The translations under genes were made by a program, and so were the position numbers. This document shows positions 1 through 5,109 of a stretch of 5,109 nucleotides of DNA, piece by piece. The first letter of the stretch is position 1; each line of letters opens with the position of its first letter. The notes beneath the pieces are model-generated. The model made no database searches. It saw only the letters and a program-made list of their open reading frames with translations, and had not been told where the DNA came from. The stretch is from Spirochaetales bacterium. Lineage in GTDB: Bacteria; Spirochaetota; Spirochaetia; DSM-27196; PWMO01. The stretch covers positions 1 through 5,109 of the forward strand of contig SKLB01000194.1 in NCBI GenBank assembly GCA_007123465.1. Direction: 5' to 3'.

Positions 1-1
1 C

Positions 2-118
2 GTGATCAGCGCCGAAATGACCCAGATTGCCGAGACCACAGAGCTTATGCTGGCCGCCATGCGCGACCTCGGCGGCCGCGTTTACAAGACCCACCGCGTC
101 TACCAGCGGCTGCTGTGA
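2..118 (+). CDS. C-terminal fragment, possibly GNAT-family acetyltransferase
   Basis: An open frame runs in from the left edge of the window and stops at TGA 116-118, giving the last 38 residues of a protein. The tail ends in an amphipathic stretch, then LGGRVYKTHRVYQRLL. An ending of the form 'LGgrxYKTyRiYek' is, from memory, typical of a family of large GNAT-type (acetyl-CoA-dependent) acetyltransferases of about 380 residues. No catalytic region is inside the window, so the function rests on this tail alone. The gene converges on the glycosyltransferase gene with 31 bp between the two stop codons. No clear hairpin followed by a T-run is visible there. It is real coding sequence with fair confidence, but the product name is a guess. 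Confidence 0.5.
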   Translation: MISAEMTQIAETTELMLAAMRDLGGRVYKTHRVYQRLL

Positions 119-149
119 GCCCGGCAGGCGGTGGCGCGAAGCACGCTGC

Positions 150-1019
150 TCACTGCTGGTAGCGCTGAGCGAGGGCGCGGTAGCGCGCCGCCTCGCCGCT
201 GCGGCCGCGCCTGGCGGCACCGGCGGCGTAGATCGCGCACTTGCGCGCCAGCTCGGCGCACGCCAGGCGCTGCAACTCAGCCGGTTCCGCTGAGGCCGCA
301 ATCTCCGGCTGCAGGAAGTAGCCGTCCTGAACCAGCTGCAGCAGACCATCGATGCGGAAGCGTTCGATATGGCCGTACTTCCGGGAAAGCTGATCACGGT
401 GGCCGGCGCGTTTATCCACCAGCGGCTGGTCAACGTAGGCCACCGGATGCCGCGCGCAAACGCGCAGCCAGAACTCGTAGTCCTCGGCTATCTGCATGTC
501 AGCGCGGAAACCGCCCAGCTGGACGTAGACGGCGCGGCGCATCATGACCGTTGACGGACCGATGATGCACTTCACCAGCGCGTCCGGGAAGACCGTGCCG
601 CTGCGGCTGTGAGTCTGGCCGGCCTGTGAAACCTCGCGGCCATTGCGCAGCCAGCGCTCGCGGGTGTGGACCAGCGGCGCATCCGGATTTTCCGCGGCGC
701 AGCGTAGCTGCAGCTCCAGCTTATGCGGCAACCAGATATCATCCGAGTCCAGCAGTGCGATCCAGTCGCCGCTGCAGAGCTCGGCCCCGGCGTTGCGCAC
801 CGCTCCCGGACAGCCGCAGTGCGCTATGCGCCGGTAGCGCAGGCGCGGGTCCAGCCCGGACAGCCGCGCGGCGCGTGGTGCATCTATGTCTGTTGATCCA
901 TCGTCCACCACAATGACCTCGTGCGGCGCTGCCGTCTGCGCCAGCACGCTCTGCAGCGCCTGCATCAACATGTCGTAGCGGTTGTAGACCGGAATAATCA
1001 CCGAAACAGACGCGTACAT
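150..1019 (-). CDS. Family 2 glycosyltransferase (GT-A fold)
   Basis: This 289-residue protein should transfer a sugar from a nucleotide-sugar donor to an unidentified acceptor, perhaps a surface polysaccharide or glycolipid. The GT2 domain begins almost at the N-terminus, with SVIIPVYNR at residues 6-14. It continues with the nucleotide-binding VVDDGSTD (37-44), the metal-binding DxD-type segment LLDSDDIW (89-96) and the catalytic-base motif AEDYEFW (178-184). The tail after about residue 235 is Ala/Arg-rich and helical. There is no signal peptide and no membrane helix, so the enzyme is probably cytosolic or membrane-peripheral. The start at 1019 was chosen because the GT2 core begins right after it. 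Upstream in-frame codons to 1127 would run through the divergent peroxiredoxin's ribosome site and give an implausible Cys/Trp-rich leader. No good Shine-Dalgarno precedes 1019. Donor and acceptor cannot be inferred, since no other envelope-sugar genes are in view. Confidence 0.93.
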   Translation of the reverse strand: MYASVSVIIPVYNRYDMLMQALQSVLAQTAAPHEVIVVDDGSTDIDAPRAARLSGLDPRLRYRRIAHCGCPGAVRNAGAELCSGDWIALLDSDDIWLPHKLELQLRCAAENPDAPLVHTRERWLRNGREVSQAGQTHSRSGTVFPDALVKCIIGPSTVMMRRAVYVQLGGFRADMQIAEDYEFWLRVCARHPVAYVDQPLVDKRAGHRDQLSRKYGHIERFRIDGLLQLVQDGYFLQPEIAASAEPAELQRLACAELARKCAIYAAGAARRGRSGEAARYRALAQRYQQ

Positions 1020-1029
1020 CCTGGCCGAC

Positions 1030-1035
1030 ACTATA
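1030..1035 (-). promoter_or_regulatory. Possible -10 element for the glycosyltransferase gene
   Basis: On the minus strand the hexamer TATAGT lies 10 bases before the ATG at 1019. If used, transcription would begin only about 3-5 bases before the start codon, giving a nearly leaderless mRNA. That would fit the lack of a Shine-Dalgarno sequence. No recognisable -35 lies 16-18 bases upstream, so this is weak. Confidence 0.2.
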
Positions 1036-1072
1036 GCGCGGTTTTTGCTTTCCCCTCCAGTGGCCCAAAGTG

Positions 1073-1078
1073 TATTAT
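1073..1078 (+). promoter_or_regulatory. Possible -10 element for the peroxiredoxin gene
   Basis: TATTAT lies about 30 bases before the peroxiredoxin ATG, a sensible distance for a -10 box with a 20-25 base leader. The nearest -35-like hexamer, TTGCTT at 1045-1050, is 22 bases away, which is too far for a standard sigma-70 promoter. The gap is shared with the divergent glycosyltransferase gene. Low confidence. Confidence 0.25.
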
Positions 1079-1098
1079 TGGTGCAGCACAACCCCAAT

Positions 1099-1103
1099 GG
1101 AGG
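1099..1103 (+). promoter_or_regulatory. Ribosome binding site of the peroxiredoxin gene
   Basis: GGAGG sits 5 bases before the ATG at 1109. It decides the start: the alternative in-frame ATG at 1070 has no such site and would add 13 residues (YYWCSTTPMEET-like) that are not found in the BCP family. Confidence 0.8.
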
Positions 1104-1108
1104 AAACC

Positions 1109-1561
1109 ATGTTAACAGAAGGAACAAAGGCGCCGGCTTTCACGCTGACAAACCAGGACGGCAAGCAGGTTTCGCTTTCAGACTTCAGCGGCAGCAAGGT
1201 GGTGGTCTACTTCTATCCCAAGGATGATACCCCCGGCTGCACCAAAGAGGCGTGTAGCTTCCGCGACAGCCACCAGGCCATTCTGGACAGCGGCGCGGTG
1301 GTACTGGGCATCAGTGCAGATGACCCGGCCGCACACACCCGGTTCCGCAGCAAGTACCAGTTGCCCTTTGACCTGCTGAGCGATCCGGACAAGAAGGTCA
1401 TCCAGACCTTCGGCGCCTGGGGCCAGAAGAGCAGAGACGGCAAGACGTACGAAGGGATTCTGCGCTCTACCTTTGTAATAGATCAAGACGGCACGGTTAT
1501 CAAGGCGTTTCCCGACGTGAGCCCGGCGGAGCACGCCGCGGAGGTACTACAGGTGTTATAG
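1109..1561 (+). CDS. bcp: Peroxiredoxin, BCP/PrxQ type (thiol peroxidase)
   Basis: This 150-residue protein is the usual size for bacterioferritin comigratory protein/PrxQ. The family reduces hydrogen peroxide and organic hydroperoxides using thioredoxin-type reductants in the cytoplasm. The peroxidatic cysteine is C44, in the family motif P37-x3-T41-P-G-C44. A second cysteine, C49, lies five residues later (CTKEAC), the same spacing as the resolving cysteine of E. coli BCP, so an intramolecular disulfide (atypical 2-Cys) mechanism is expected. The active-site arginine is probably R119 in GILRSTFVID. The N-terminal EGTKAPAFTLTNQDGK and the thioredoxin-like beta strand VVVYFYPKDDTPG are typical. 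It has no signal peptide. It is transcribed alone, divergent from the glycosyltransferase, and followed after 118 bp by the NagB-like operon, which has its own promoter. A role in oxidative-stress defence follows from the family; regulation is not visible. Confidence 0.96.
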   Translation: MLTEGTKAPAFTLTNQDGKQVSLSDFSGSKVVVYFYPKDDTPGCTKEACSFRDSHQAILDSGAVVLGISADDPAAHTRFRSKYQLPFDLLSDPDKKVIQTFGAWGQKSRDGKTYEGILRSTFVIDQDGTVIKAFPDVSPAEHAAEVLQVL

Positions 1562-1602
1562 CGCCCGCCCGGGTTTCATCACCAGGCTTCGTGGCAGTTC
1601 GC

Positions 1603-1630
1603 TTGACACGCTGCGGATAGCGTCTATACT
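1603..1630 (+). promoter_or_regulatory. Strong sigma-70 promoter for the NagB-like/PIG-L operon
   Basis: A perfect -35 box, TTGACA (1603-1608), and a near-consensus -10 box, TATACT (1625-1630), are separated by 16 bases. Transcription should start near 1636-1638, leaving a leader of about 43 bases before the ATG at 1680. It is the best promoter in the window. The inverted repeat just downstream suggests that its strength is held in check by a repressor. Confidence 0.8.
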
Positions 1631-1640
1631 TCGTATATAG

Positions 1641-1661
1641 TTACTAACCGTACGTTAGCAG
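1641..1661 (+). promoter_or_regulatory. Putative repressor operator (inverted repeat)
   Basis: TTACTAAC (1641-1648), a 5-base spacer CGTAC, then GTTAGCAG (1654-1661). The inner five bases of each arm (CTAAC/GTTAG) are exact reverse complements, and six of eight positions pair over the full arms. It lies at about +4 to +25 relative to the expected transcription start, a classical position for blocking transcription. The divergent ROK repressor gene of the same locus is the natural candidate to bind it; this is inference. A second short palindrome, TATAC-TTC-GTATA (1625-1637), overlaps the -10 box and may also matter. Confidence 0.55.
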
Positions 1662-1666
1662 TCGAA

Positions 1667-1671
1667 GGGAG
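1667..1671 (+). promoter_or_regulatory. Ribosome binding site of the NagB-like gene
   Basis: GGGAG lies 8 bases before the ATG at 1680 within a purine-rich run (1664-1680). An overlapping AAGGA at 1672-1676 is closer (3 bases). The purine-rich run just before this ATG supports 1680 as the start. Confidence 0.6.
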
Positions 1672-1679
1672 AAGGAAAG

Positions 1680-2609
1680 ATGCGAGCAATCAGCAAAGTA
1701 GCCCCGGACTGGTGGGACTATACAACGCTGGATGAAGAAATCCTGCGCGATGCCGCGCGCCTCAGCGCCGAGGATATCCTGCAGTTGTCGCGGCCCGGGT
1801 TCAGCGTCAGGTTCTACGACACCATAGAGCAGTTCTACGCCGCCGAAGCGCTGGAGTACGTCCACACCTGGATGCAGGCAACCGAGAATGAGCCCACCGG
1901 CATCTGCGGACCGATTGGCCCCACAGCCCAGCTGCCGATTGTGGCTCAGATTGTCAACGACCTCCAGATCGACGTCCGCAACGGCCACTTCTGGGGCATG
2001 GATGAATGGCTGGTGGGAGACAAAGAGATGGATCCTGAGAATCCAATCAGTTTTGCCCACACAGACCGGGCCCTCTGTTTCGACCGCATCGATCCGAAAC
2101 TGCGCATGCCGCAAGAAAACATCCATTTCCCGACCGTCTCGGGCATGGACCAGTTCTCGGCATCGTTTGACAGCGTTCGCTGCATGGTCATGCAGGGCGG
2201 ACAGGGCGAGGTCAAGCACTGGGCGTTCAATGACCCGCCGAAACGGGAAGGTCAGTACGCAGACGCTCCCCCGTCAGCGCAGGAATTCCGTAAACTCGGC
2301 ACACGAACGGTTGACCTGCATCCACTGACGCTGATTCAGAACGCACGAACGTCGGTTGGCGGGGTTGTATCGGACATTCCCGGTCGAGCCATCACTGTTG
2401 GACCGCGGGAAACCTGGAAATCGGACAGAGTATCGATCTGGCACCCCGGATACCACGATAACGCCTTCGGCATCCGTCTTACCGCGCTGATGATTTCCAA
2501 GCGCATTCCCGACAGCTCCGTGCCGATGTCATTGCTGGCCGACCATCCCGACGTTCAGTTCAGCTATCTGCGCCCGGGAATCGGCAGCTGCCGCCCGGAC
2601 ATGCAGTAG
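1680..2609 (+). CDS. NagB-fold glucosamine-6-phosphate deaminase/isomerase-like protein, diverged active site
   Basis: A 309-residue cytosolic protein of the glucosamine/galactosamine-6-phosphate isomerase family. Classical NagB converts GlcN6P to fructose-6-phosphate plus ammonia. Recognisable segments, in order, are a loop GPIGPTAQLP (77-86) where NagB has its phosphate loop, FWGMDEW (104-110), GGQGEVKHWAFNDP (173-186) for the GNDGHIAFNEP region, TRTVDL...IQNAR (208-223), RAITVG (236-241) and a C-terminal MSLLADHPDVQF. Hand alignment to E. coli NagB keeps D72 (as D108), H143 (H180), R158 (R209) and R172 (R223). It replaces D141 by V178, E148 by D185 and the phosphate-binding K208 by D260. 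It also has about 36 extra N-terminal residues. It may therefore act on a different sugar or do a different step. It shares an operon with the downstream PIG-L deacetylase (10 bases apart) and follows a strong promoter with an operator-like repeat. Family membership is fairly certain; the reaction is not. Confidence 0.85.
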   Translation: MRAISKVAPDWWDYTTLDEEILRDAARLSAEDILQLSRPGFSVRFYDTIEQFYAAEALEYVHTWMQATENEPTGICGPIGPTAQLPIVAQIVNDLQIDVRNGHFWGMDEWLVGDKEMDPENPISFAHTDRALCFDRIDPKLRMPQENIHFPTVSGMDQFSASFDSVRCMVMQGGQGEVKHWAFNDPPKREGQYADAPPSAQEFRKLGTRTVDLHPLTLIQNARTSVGGVVSDIPGRAITVGPRETWKSDRVSIWHPGYHDNAFGIRLTALMISKRIPDSSVPMSLLADHPDVQFSYLRPGIGSCRPDMQ

Positions 2610-2619
2610 GAGAACGGTT

Positions 2620-3399
2620 ATGCCCTGTCGCGTGTTCGCACTGGCCTGCCATCCGGACGATATTGAGTTCATGATGGCCGGTACGCTCTTCCTGTTGCGC
2701 AACAGCGGATGCGAGCTTCACTACATGAATCTGGCCAACGGCTGCCTGGGGTCCGCGGAGCTCGACAAGAACGAGACCGCCCGCGTGCGCCGGATTGAAT
2801 CCATGCGTGCAGCCGAATACCTCGGCGCAACCTTCCACGAGAGCCTGGCCGAGGACCTGGGGGTATTCTACACACCCGAGCTGGTAGCCAAGCTCACCGC
2901 CGTTGTACGGCGGATCGAGCCGGATATCGTGCTGTTGCCTTCGCCCGAAGACTACATGGAAGACCACATGAACACCTCACGCCTGGGTGTGACCGCCGCA
3001 TTCTCGCGCGGTATACCGAGCTACGTAACCGATCCGCCGCAGGCGGCAACCTTCCAGGACGTGTTCCTGTACCACGCATTGCCGTACGGCCTCACCGACG
3101 GCCTGCGGCGCACCATAGTCCCGGATTTTTTTATCGACATATCGAGCGTGATCGACGAAAAGCTGAGCATGCTGGCCTGCCACCAGAGCCAGCGCGAATG
3201 GCTCGATCGCACCCAGGGGTTGAGTTCCTACCTGGAGACCGCGCGCCAGATGTCGCATTCAGTAGGGGCAATGTCCGGCCGCTTTGAGCTGGCCGAGGGG
3301 TGGCGCCAACACGCACACCTCGGCTTCTCGGCAACCGACCGCGATCCGCTCGGTGAGATCCTGGCAGACCACCGCGCTGCCGCGGCCGCCGCGCGCTAG
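2620..3399 (+). CDS. PIG-L/LmbE-family zinc N-deacetylase
   Basis: A 259-residue protein of the PIG-L family. These zinc hydrolases remove the acetyl group from N-acetylglucosaminyl compounds, as in GPI anchor, mycothiol and bacillithiol synthesis or chitobiose breakdown. The hallmark AxHPDD motif is present as ACHPDDIEF at residues 9-17. H11 and D14 are the expected zinc ligands and D13 the catalytic base. The third ligand is probably H116 in DYMEDHMNTSRL, the counterpart of the HPDH motif. There is no signal peptide or membrane helix, so the substrate is intracellular. The start has a good AGGAG site (2608-2612), 7 bases away, that overlaps the stop of the NagB-like gene, so the two are surely co-transcribed and probably act on one substrate line. 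The C-terminus trails into an Ala-rich tail. The gene ends 20 bp from the ROK gene, tail to tail. Bacillithiol or mycothiol synthesis is less likely, as no partner glycosyltransferase adjoins it. Confidence 0.9.
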   Translation: MPCRVFALACHPDDIEFMMAGTLFLLRNSGCELHYMNLANGCLGSAELDKNETARVRRIESMRAAEYLGATFHESLAEDLGVFYTPELVAKLTAVVRRIEPDIVLLPSPEDYMEDHMNTSRLGVTAAFSRGIPSYVTDPPQAATFQDVFLYHALPYGLTDGLRRTIVPDFFIDISSVIDEKLSMLACHQSQREWLDRTQGLSSYLETARQMSHSVGAMSGRFELAEGWRQHAHLGFSATDRDPLGEILADHRAAAAAAR

Positions 3400-3419
3400 C
3401 ACCGCACGCTGTGCCGGCG

Positions 3420-4685
3420 TCAGATCCGGTACGGGTACTTTCCCAGCAGCAGTGTCTCGATTGCCATGTGCGCGGCGCCGATCACCCCGGCGTCCTCACC
3501 CAGCGTGGAGACAACAATCTCGGGCAGTTGAAAGGGCACCGATACCCGCACCGCCTCTCGGACAGGTTCCAGAAACAGCTCCTCAAATCCGGGCAGGCTG
3601 CAGATTTCACCGCCAAACACTACAATTTCGGGATTGATAGTCACAATCAGGTTGACAATGGCCGCCGAGAGCAGTCCGGTGATACCGCGGACTATCTCGC
3701 ACGCCACCTCATCCCCCGCAAGCGCTGTCTCGCACAGCAGCGCCGCGGTGACACCATCGGGGCTTTTCGCGGCACGTTCGCTGATCAGCGTCGCTCTATT
3801 CTGCTCGATCGCCTGCAGCGCCAACTGGCGCATTGCTTCGGTCGAAGCGCGTTGCTCCAGCGGCCCCTGAGTTTGACTGGTCCGCCCCAGGTCTGCGGGG
3901 CCCAGCACCATGTAACCGAGCTCGCCGCAACCGCCGTTCACACCGCGAATCAGCTGATTGTCAATAATGATCCCTGCACCTATTCCCGCCGAGACCTCGA
4001 CAAAGACCAGGTCCCGATGCTGGCGCCCCTGACCATACTGGTTCTCGGCCAGCGCCGAGAGGTCGACATCGTTCTCTACGTAGACCGGGACGTTGAAGCG
4101 TTGACCGAGGATCTGCTTCAGATTGATACCACTGAGGTTAGCGAACAAGACAGCGCTGGTCAGTCGGGCCGAGCCGGCCTCCACAATTGCCGGAACCCCA
4201 ACGCATATAGCCTTCAGTTGCGGCACTATCGTGGCACCGGTTTGCCGTAGACGGGAATCGGCCAGCTCAAGAAACTGCTCGATTTCGGAAATCAGATCGC
4301 GGGCAACGTTAGTGCTCTCGGCGAGGCGCATACCGCACCAGCGGTCTATCATCACACCCCGATAGTCGAACAACCCGATTTTCAGATTGCCCTTGAGCAG
4401 GTCCATACCTATCACGCAACCCTTAGCCACGTTAAGACTGACGGTTACCGCCTTCTTGCCGCTGGCTGTGCGGATCGGCTCGGACTCAACCACGTAACCG
4501 CGCTCCATCAGTTTCTCAATTGCCCGTGACACCGCCGGCGCGCTGATGCTGAGATCTCGTGAGATCTGTGCCCGATAGACCGCGCTGCGTTCGCGCAGGT
4601 AGTTGAAGATAATCGAGATGTTGATCTCGTTCTGGAAATTGGCGTTGGCCGTTTTGCCAAACCGCATCGCGCCCGCTCTGCCCAT
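3420..4685 (-). CDS. ROK-family transcriptional regulator lacking the zinc motif
   Basis: A 421-residue protein with the layout of NagC/Mlc/XylR repressors. A winged helix-turn-helix covers about residues 20-85 (recognition region YRAQISRDLSISAPAVSRAIEKL, cited here only as 37-59). A ROK sugar-kinase-like domain follows from about 90. The domain shows the first phosphate-loop-like segment IGMDLLKGNLKIGLFD (92-107), VENDVDLSALAE (203-214), VEVSAGIGAGIII (229-241) and GELGY (254-258). In ROK proteins the sugar is held by the END motif, by ExGH and by the Glu after the zinc motif. Here E204-N-D206, E255 and E277 remain, but the His of ExGH is Y258. The CxCGxxGC zinc motif (expected between 258 and 277) has no cysteine at all. 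The start at 4685 has GAGG 8 bases upstream and sits one base after the stop of the CBM9-like gene. It probably represses the adjacent sugar operon and senses a sugar or sugar phosphate. Confidence 0.93.
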   Translation of the reverse strand: MGRAGAMRFGKTANANFQNEINISIIFNYLRERSAVYRAQISRDLSISAPAVSRAIEKLMERGYVVESEPIRTASGKKAVTVSLNVAKGCVIGMDLLKGNLKIGLFDYRGVMIDRWCGMRLAESTNVARDLISEIEQFLELADSRLRQTGATIVPQLKAICVGVPAIVEAGSARLTSAVLFANLSGINLKQILGQRFNVPVYVENDVDLSALAENQYGQGRQHRDLVFVEVSAGIGAGIIIDNQLIRGVNGGCGELGYMVLGPADLGRTSQTQGPLEQRASTEAMRQLALQAIEQNRATLISERAAKSPDGVTAALLCETALAGDEVACEIVRGITGLLSAAIVNLIVTINPEIVVFGGEICSLPGFEELFLEPVREAVRVSVPFQLPEIVVSTLGEDAGVIGAAHMAIETLLLGKYPYRI

Positions 4686-4686
4686 G

Positions 4687-5109
4687 TTACTGACCTCGCA
4701 GAATCAGCATTCCAAACCGCTCGGGCTGATGAAAATCGAGCCTGTCTCCGATCGGAGACCAGCTGGCCCAGTGGGGGTGGCTGGTGTTGTCAGCGCATTT
4801 GTAGAAGTTGCCCCGCCATGTTCCGGCAGGCTCAACGCGATTCCCGACGTAACGCTCCAGCATCCGCAACGGAATGCGCAGCACCACCGACCACTCAACC
4901 GGATGCGCTATCTCAGGCTCAACCACCTGCGGCAGCGTGTGTGATACAACGATTCCCTCGGCATCGCAGTGCGCCACCGGCCGGTAGCGTTCAAACCCGT
5001 CATCCGTGCGCCGCCAGTCCTCGATGTAATACAGCAGCAGCGTTCCGCCGCAGTTGACCTCAAAGTTGAAGTATCCGCCCCGGGCGCCGGGCTGGACAAA
5101 GAACTCAAC
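4687..5109 (-). CDS. CBM9-like carbohydrate-binding family protein (C-terminal part)
   Basis: The frame is open from the right window edge to a TAA at 4687-4689 and gives the last 140 residues; the N-terminus and start lie outside. The sequence shows repeated beta-strand signatures (FNFEVNCGGTLLLYYIED; WSVVLRIPLRML). It also shows the segment RGNFYKCADNTSHPHWASW and, close to it, DFHQPERFGML. From memory this is the hallmark of the small (about 200-residue) CBM9-like proteins distantly related to the xylan-binding CBM9 modules. They are usually stand-alone proteins of unproven function in sugar-use loci. The region from 4977 (an internal Met) is not the true start, because the domain clearly continues upstream. 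The stop overlaps the ROK translation unit (TAA-C-ATG), so the two genes form one leftward operon. It is presumably a sugar-recognition or carbohydrate-processing accessory; its cellular location cannot be judged without the N-terminus. Confidence 0.8.
   Translation of the reverse strand, partial: VEFFVQPGARGGYFNFEVNCGGTLLLYYIEDWRRTDDGFERYRPVAHCDAEGIVVSHTLPQVVEPEIAHPVEWSVVLRIPLRMLERYVGNRVEPAGTWRGNFYKCADNTSHPHWASWSPIGDRLDFHQPERFGMLILRGQ

Noticed and set aside
119..149. Repeated GCTGCT/GCTGGT segments between the first gene and the glycosyltransferase as a bidirectional terminator.
   Set aside because: They are direct rather than inverted repeats and no T-run follows on either strand.
1020..1127. 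Extension of the glycosyltransferase start to 1127, adding 36 residues.
   Set aside because: The extra residues would cross the peroxiredoxin ribosome site and start, have no match to GT2 proteins, and the GT2 core already begins at the 1019 start.
1562..1600. CCCGGG palindrome and a CCA...TGG repeat after the peroxiredoxin gene as a terminator.
   Set aside because: Stems are only 3-4 bp and there is no T-run, so a terminator cannot be supported.
1644..2219. A 191-codon open frame on the minus strand.
   Set aside because: It is antisense to the NagB-like gene and runs through its promoter leader; its His/Val/Asp-rich product has no recognisable domain.
3411..4250. A 279-codon open frame on the plus strand.
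   Set aside because: It lies fully antisense to the well-supported ROK gene, has no family resemblance or ribosome site, and long antisense frames are common in GC-rich DNA.
4686..4694. GTTACTGAC just before the ROK start resembles the GTTACTAAC part of the proposed operator.
   Set aside because: There is no second half site, it overlaps the CBM9-like stop codon inside an operon, and a 9-base near match is expected by chance.

Overview
The window is GC-rich bacterial DNA, densely packed with seven protein-coding genes, two of them cut by the window ends. No RNA gene, IS element, CRISPR array or long repeat is visible. Codon use and GC look fairly uniform. The gene set (a SpsA/GT2-type glycosyltransferase, a PrxQ/BCP peroxiredoxin, a NagB-like protein next to a PIG-L deacetylase, a ROK regulator and a CBM9-like protein) and the protein style suggest a free-living, saccharolytic spirochaete (Spirochaeta-like). 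That assignment is made from memory of such proteins and is tentative.

Layout. (1) Positions 2-118, plus strand: C-terminal tail of a protein, possibly a GNAT acetyltransferase. (2) Positions 150-1019, minus strand: a family 2 glycosyltransferase. (3) Positions 1109-1561, plus strand: a peroxiredoxin of the BCP/PrxQ type, divergent from the glycosyltransferase across an 89-bp gap. (4) Positions 1562-1679: a regulatory gap with a near-consensus sigma-70 promoter, followed by an inverted repeat placed like a repressor operator. (5) Positions 1680-2609 and 2620-3399, plus strand: a two-gene operon of a diverged glucosamine-6-phosphate deaminase/isomerase-like (NagB-fold) protein and a PIG-L/LmbE-type zinc N-deacetylase. 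(6) Positions 3420-4685, minus strand: a ROK-family winged-helix repressor, tail-to-tail with the deacetylase gene. (7) Positions 4687-5109, minus strand: C-terminal 140 residues of a CBM9-like carbohydrate-binding protein, whose stop codon lies one base before the ROK start.

How they may work together. Items 4-7 look like a small amino-sugar or acetylated-sugar utilisation locus. The PIG-L enzyme would remove an acyl group from an N-acylated sugar. The NagB-like protein would act on the same or the next intermediate. The ROK protein, co-transcribed with a sugar-binding-type protein, is the obvious candidate to control the promoter and operator in front of the NagB-like gene.

The most interesting points are three. 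The NagB-like protein keeps the overall family pattern but has replaced several residues needed for classical GlcN6P deamination. It is paired with a PIG-L enzyme, echoing NagB/PIG-L fusion proteins known in Bacteroidetes. The ROK regulator has lost the family's zinc-binding cysteines and the sugar-contacting histidine. The true substrate is therefore not obvious, and nothing here proves a new system.
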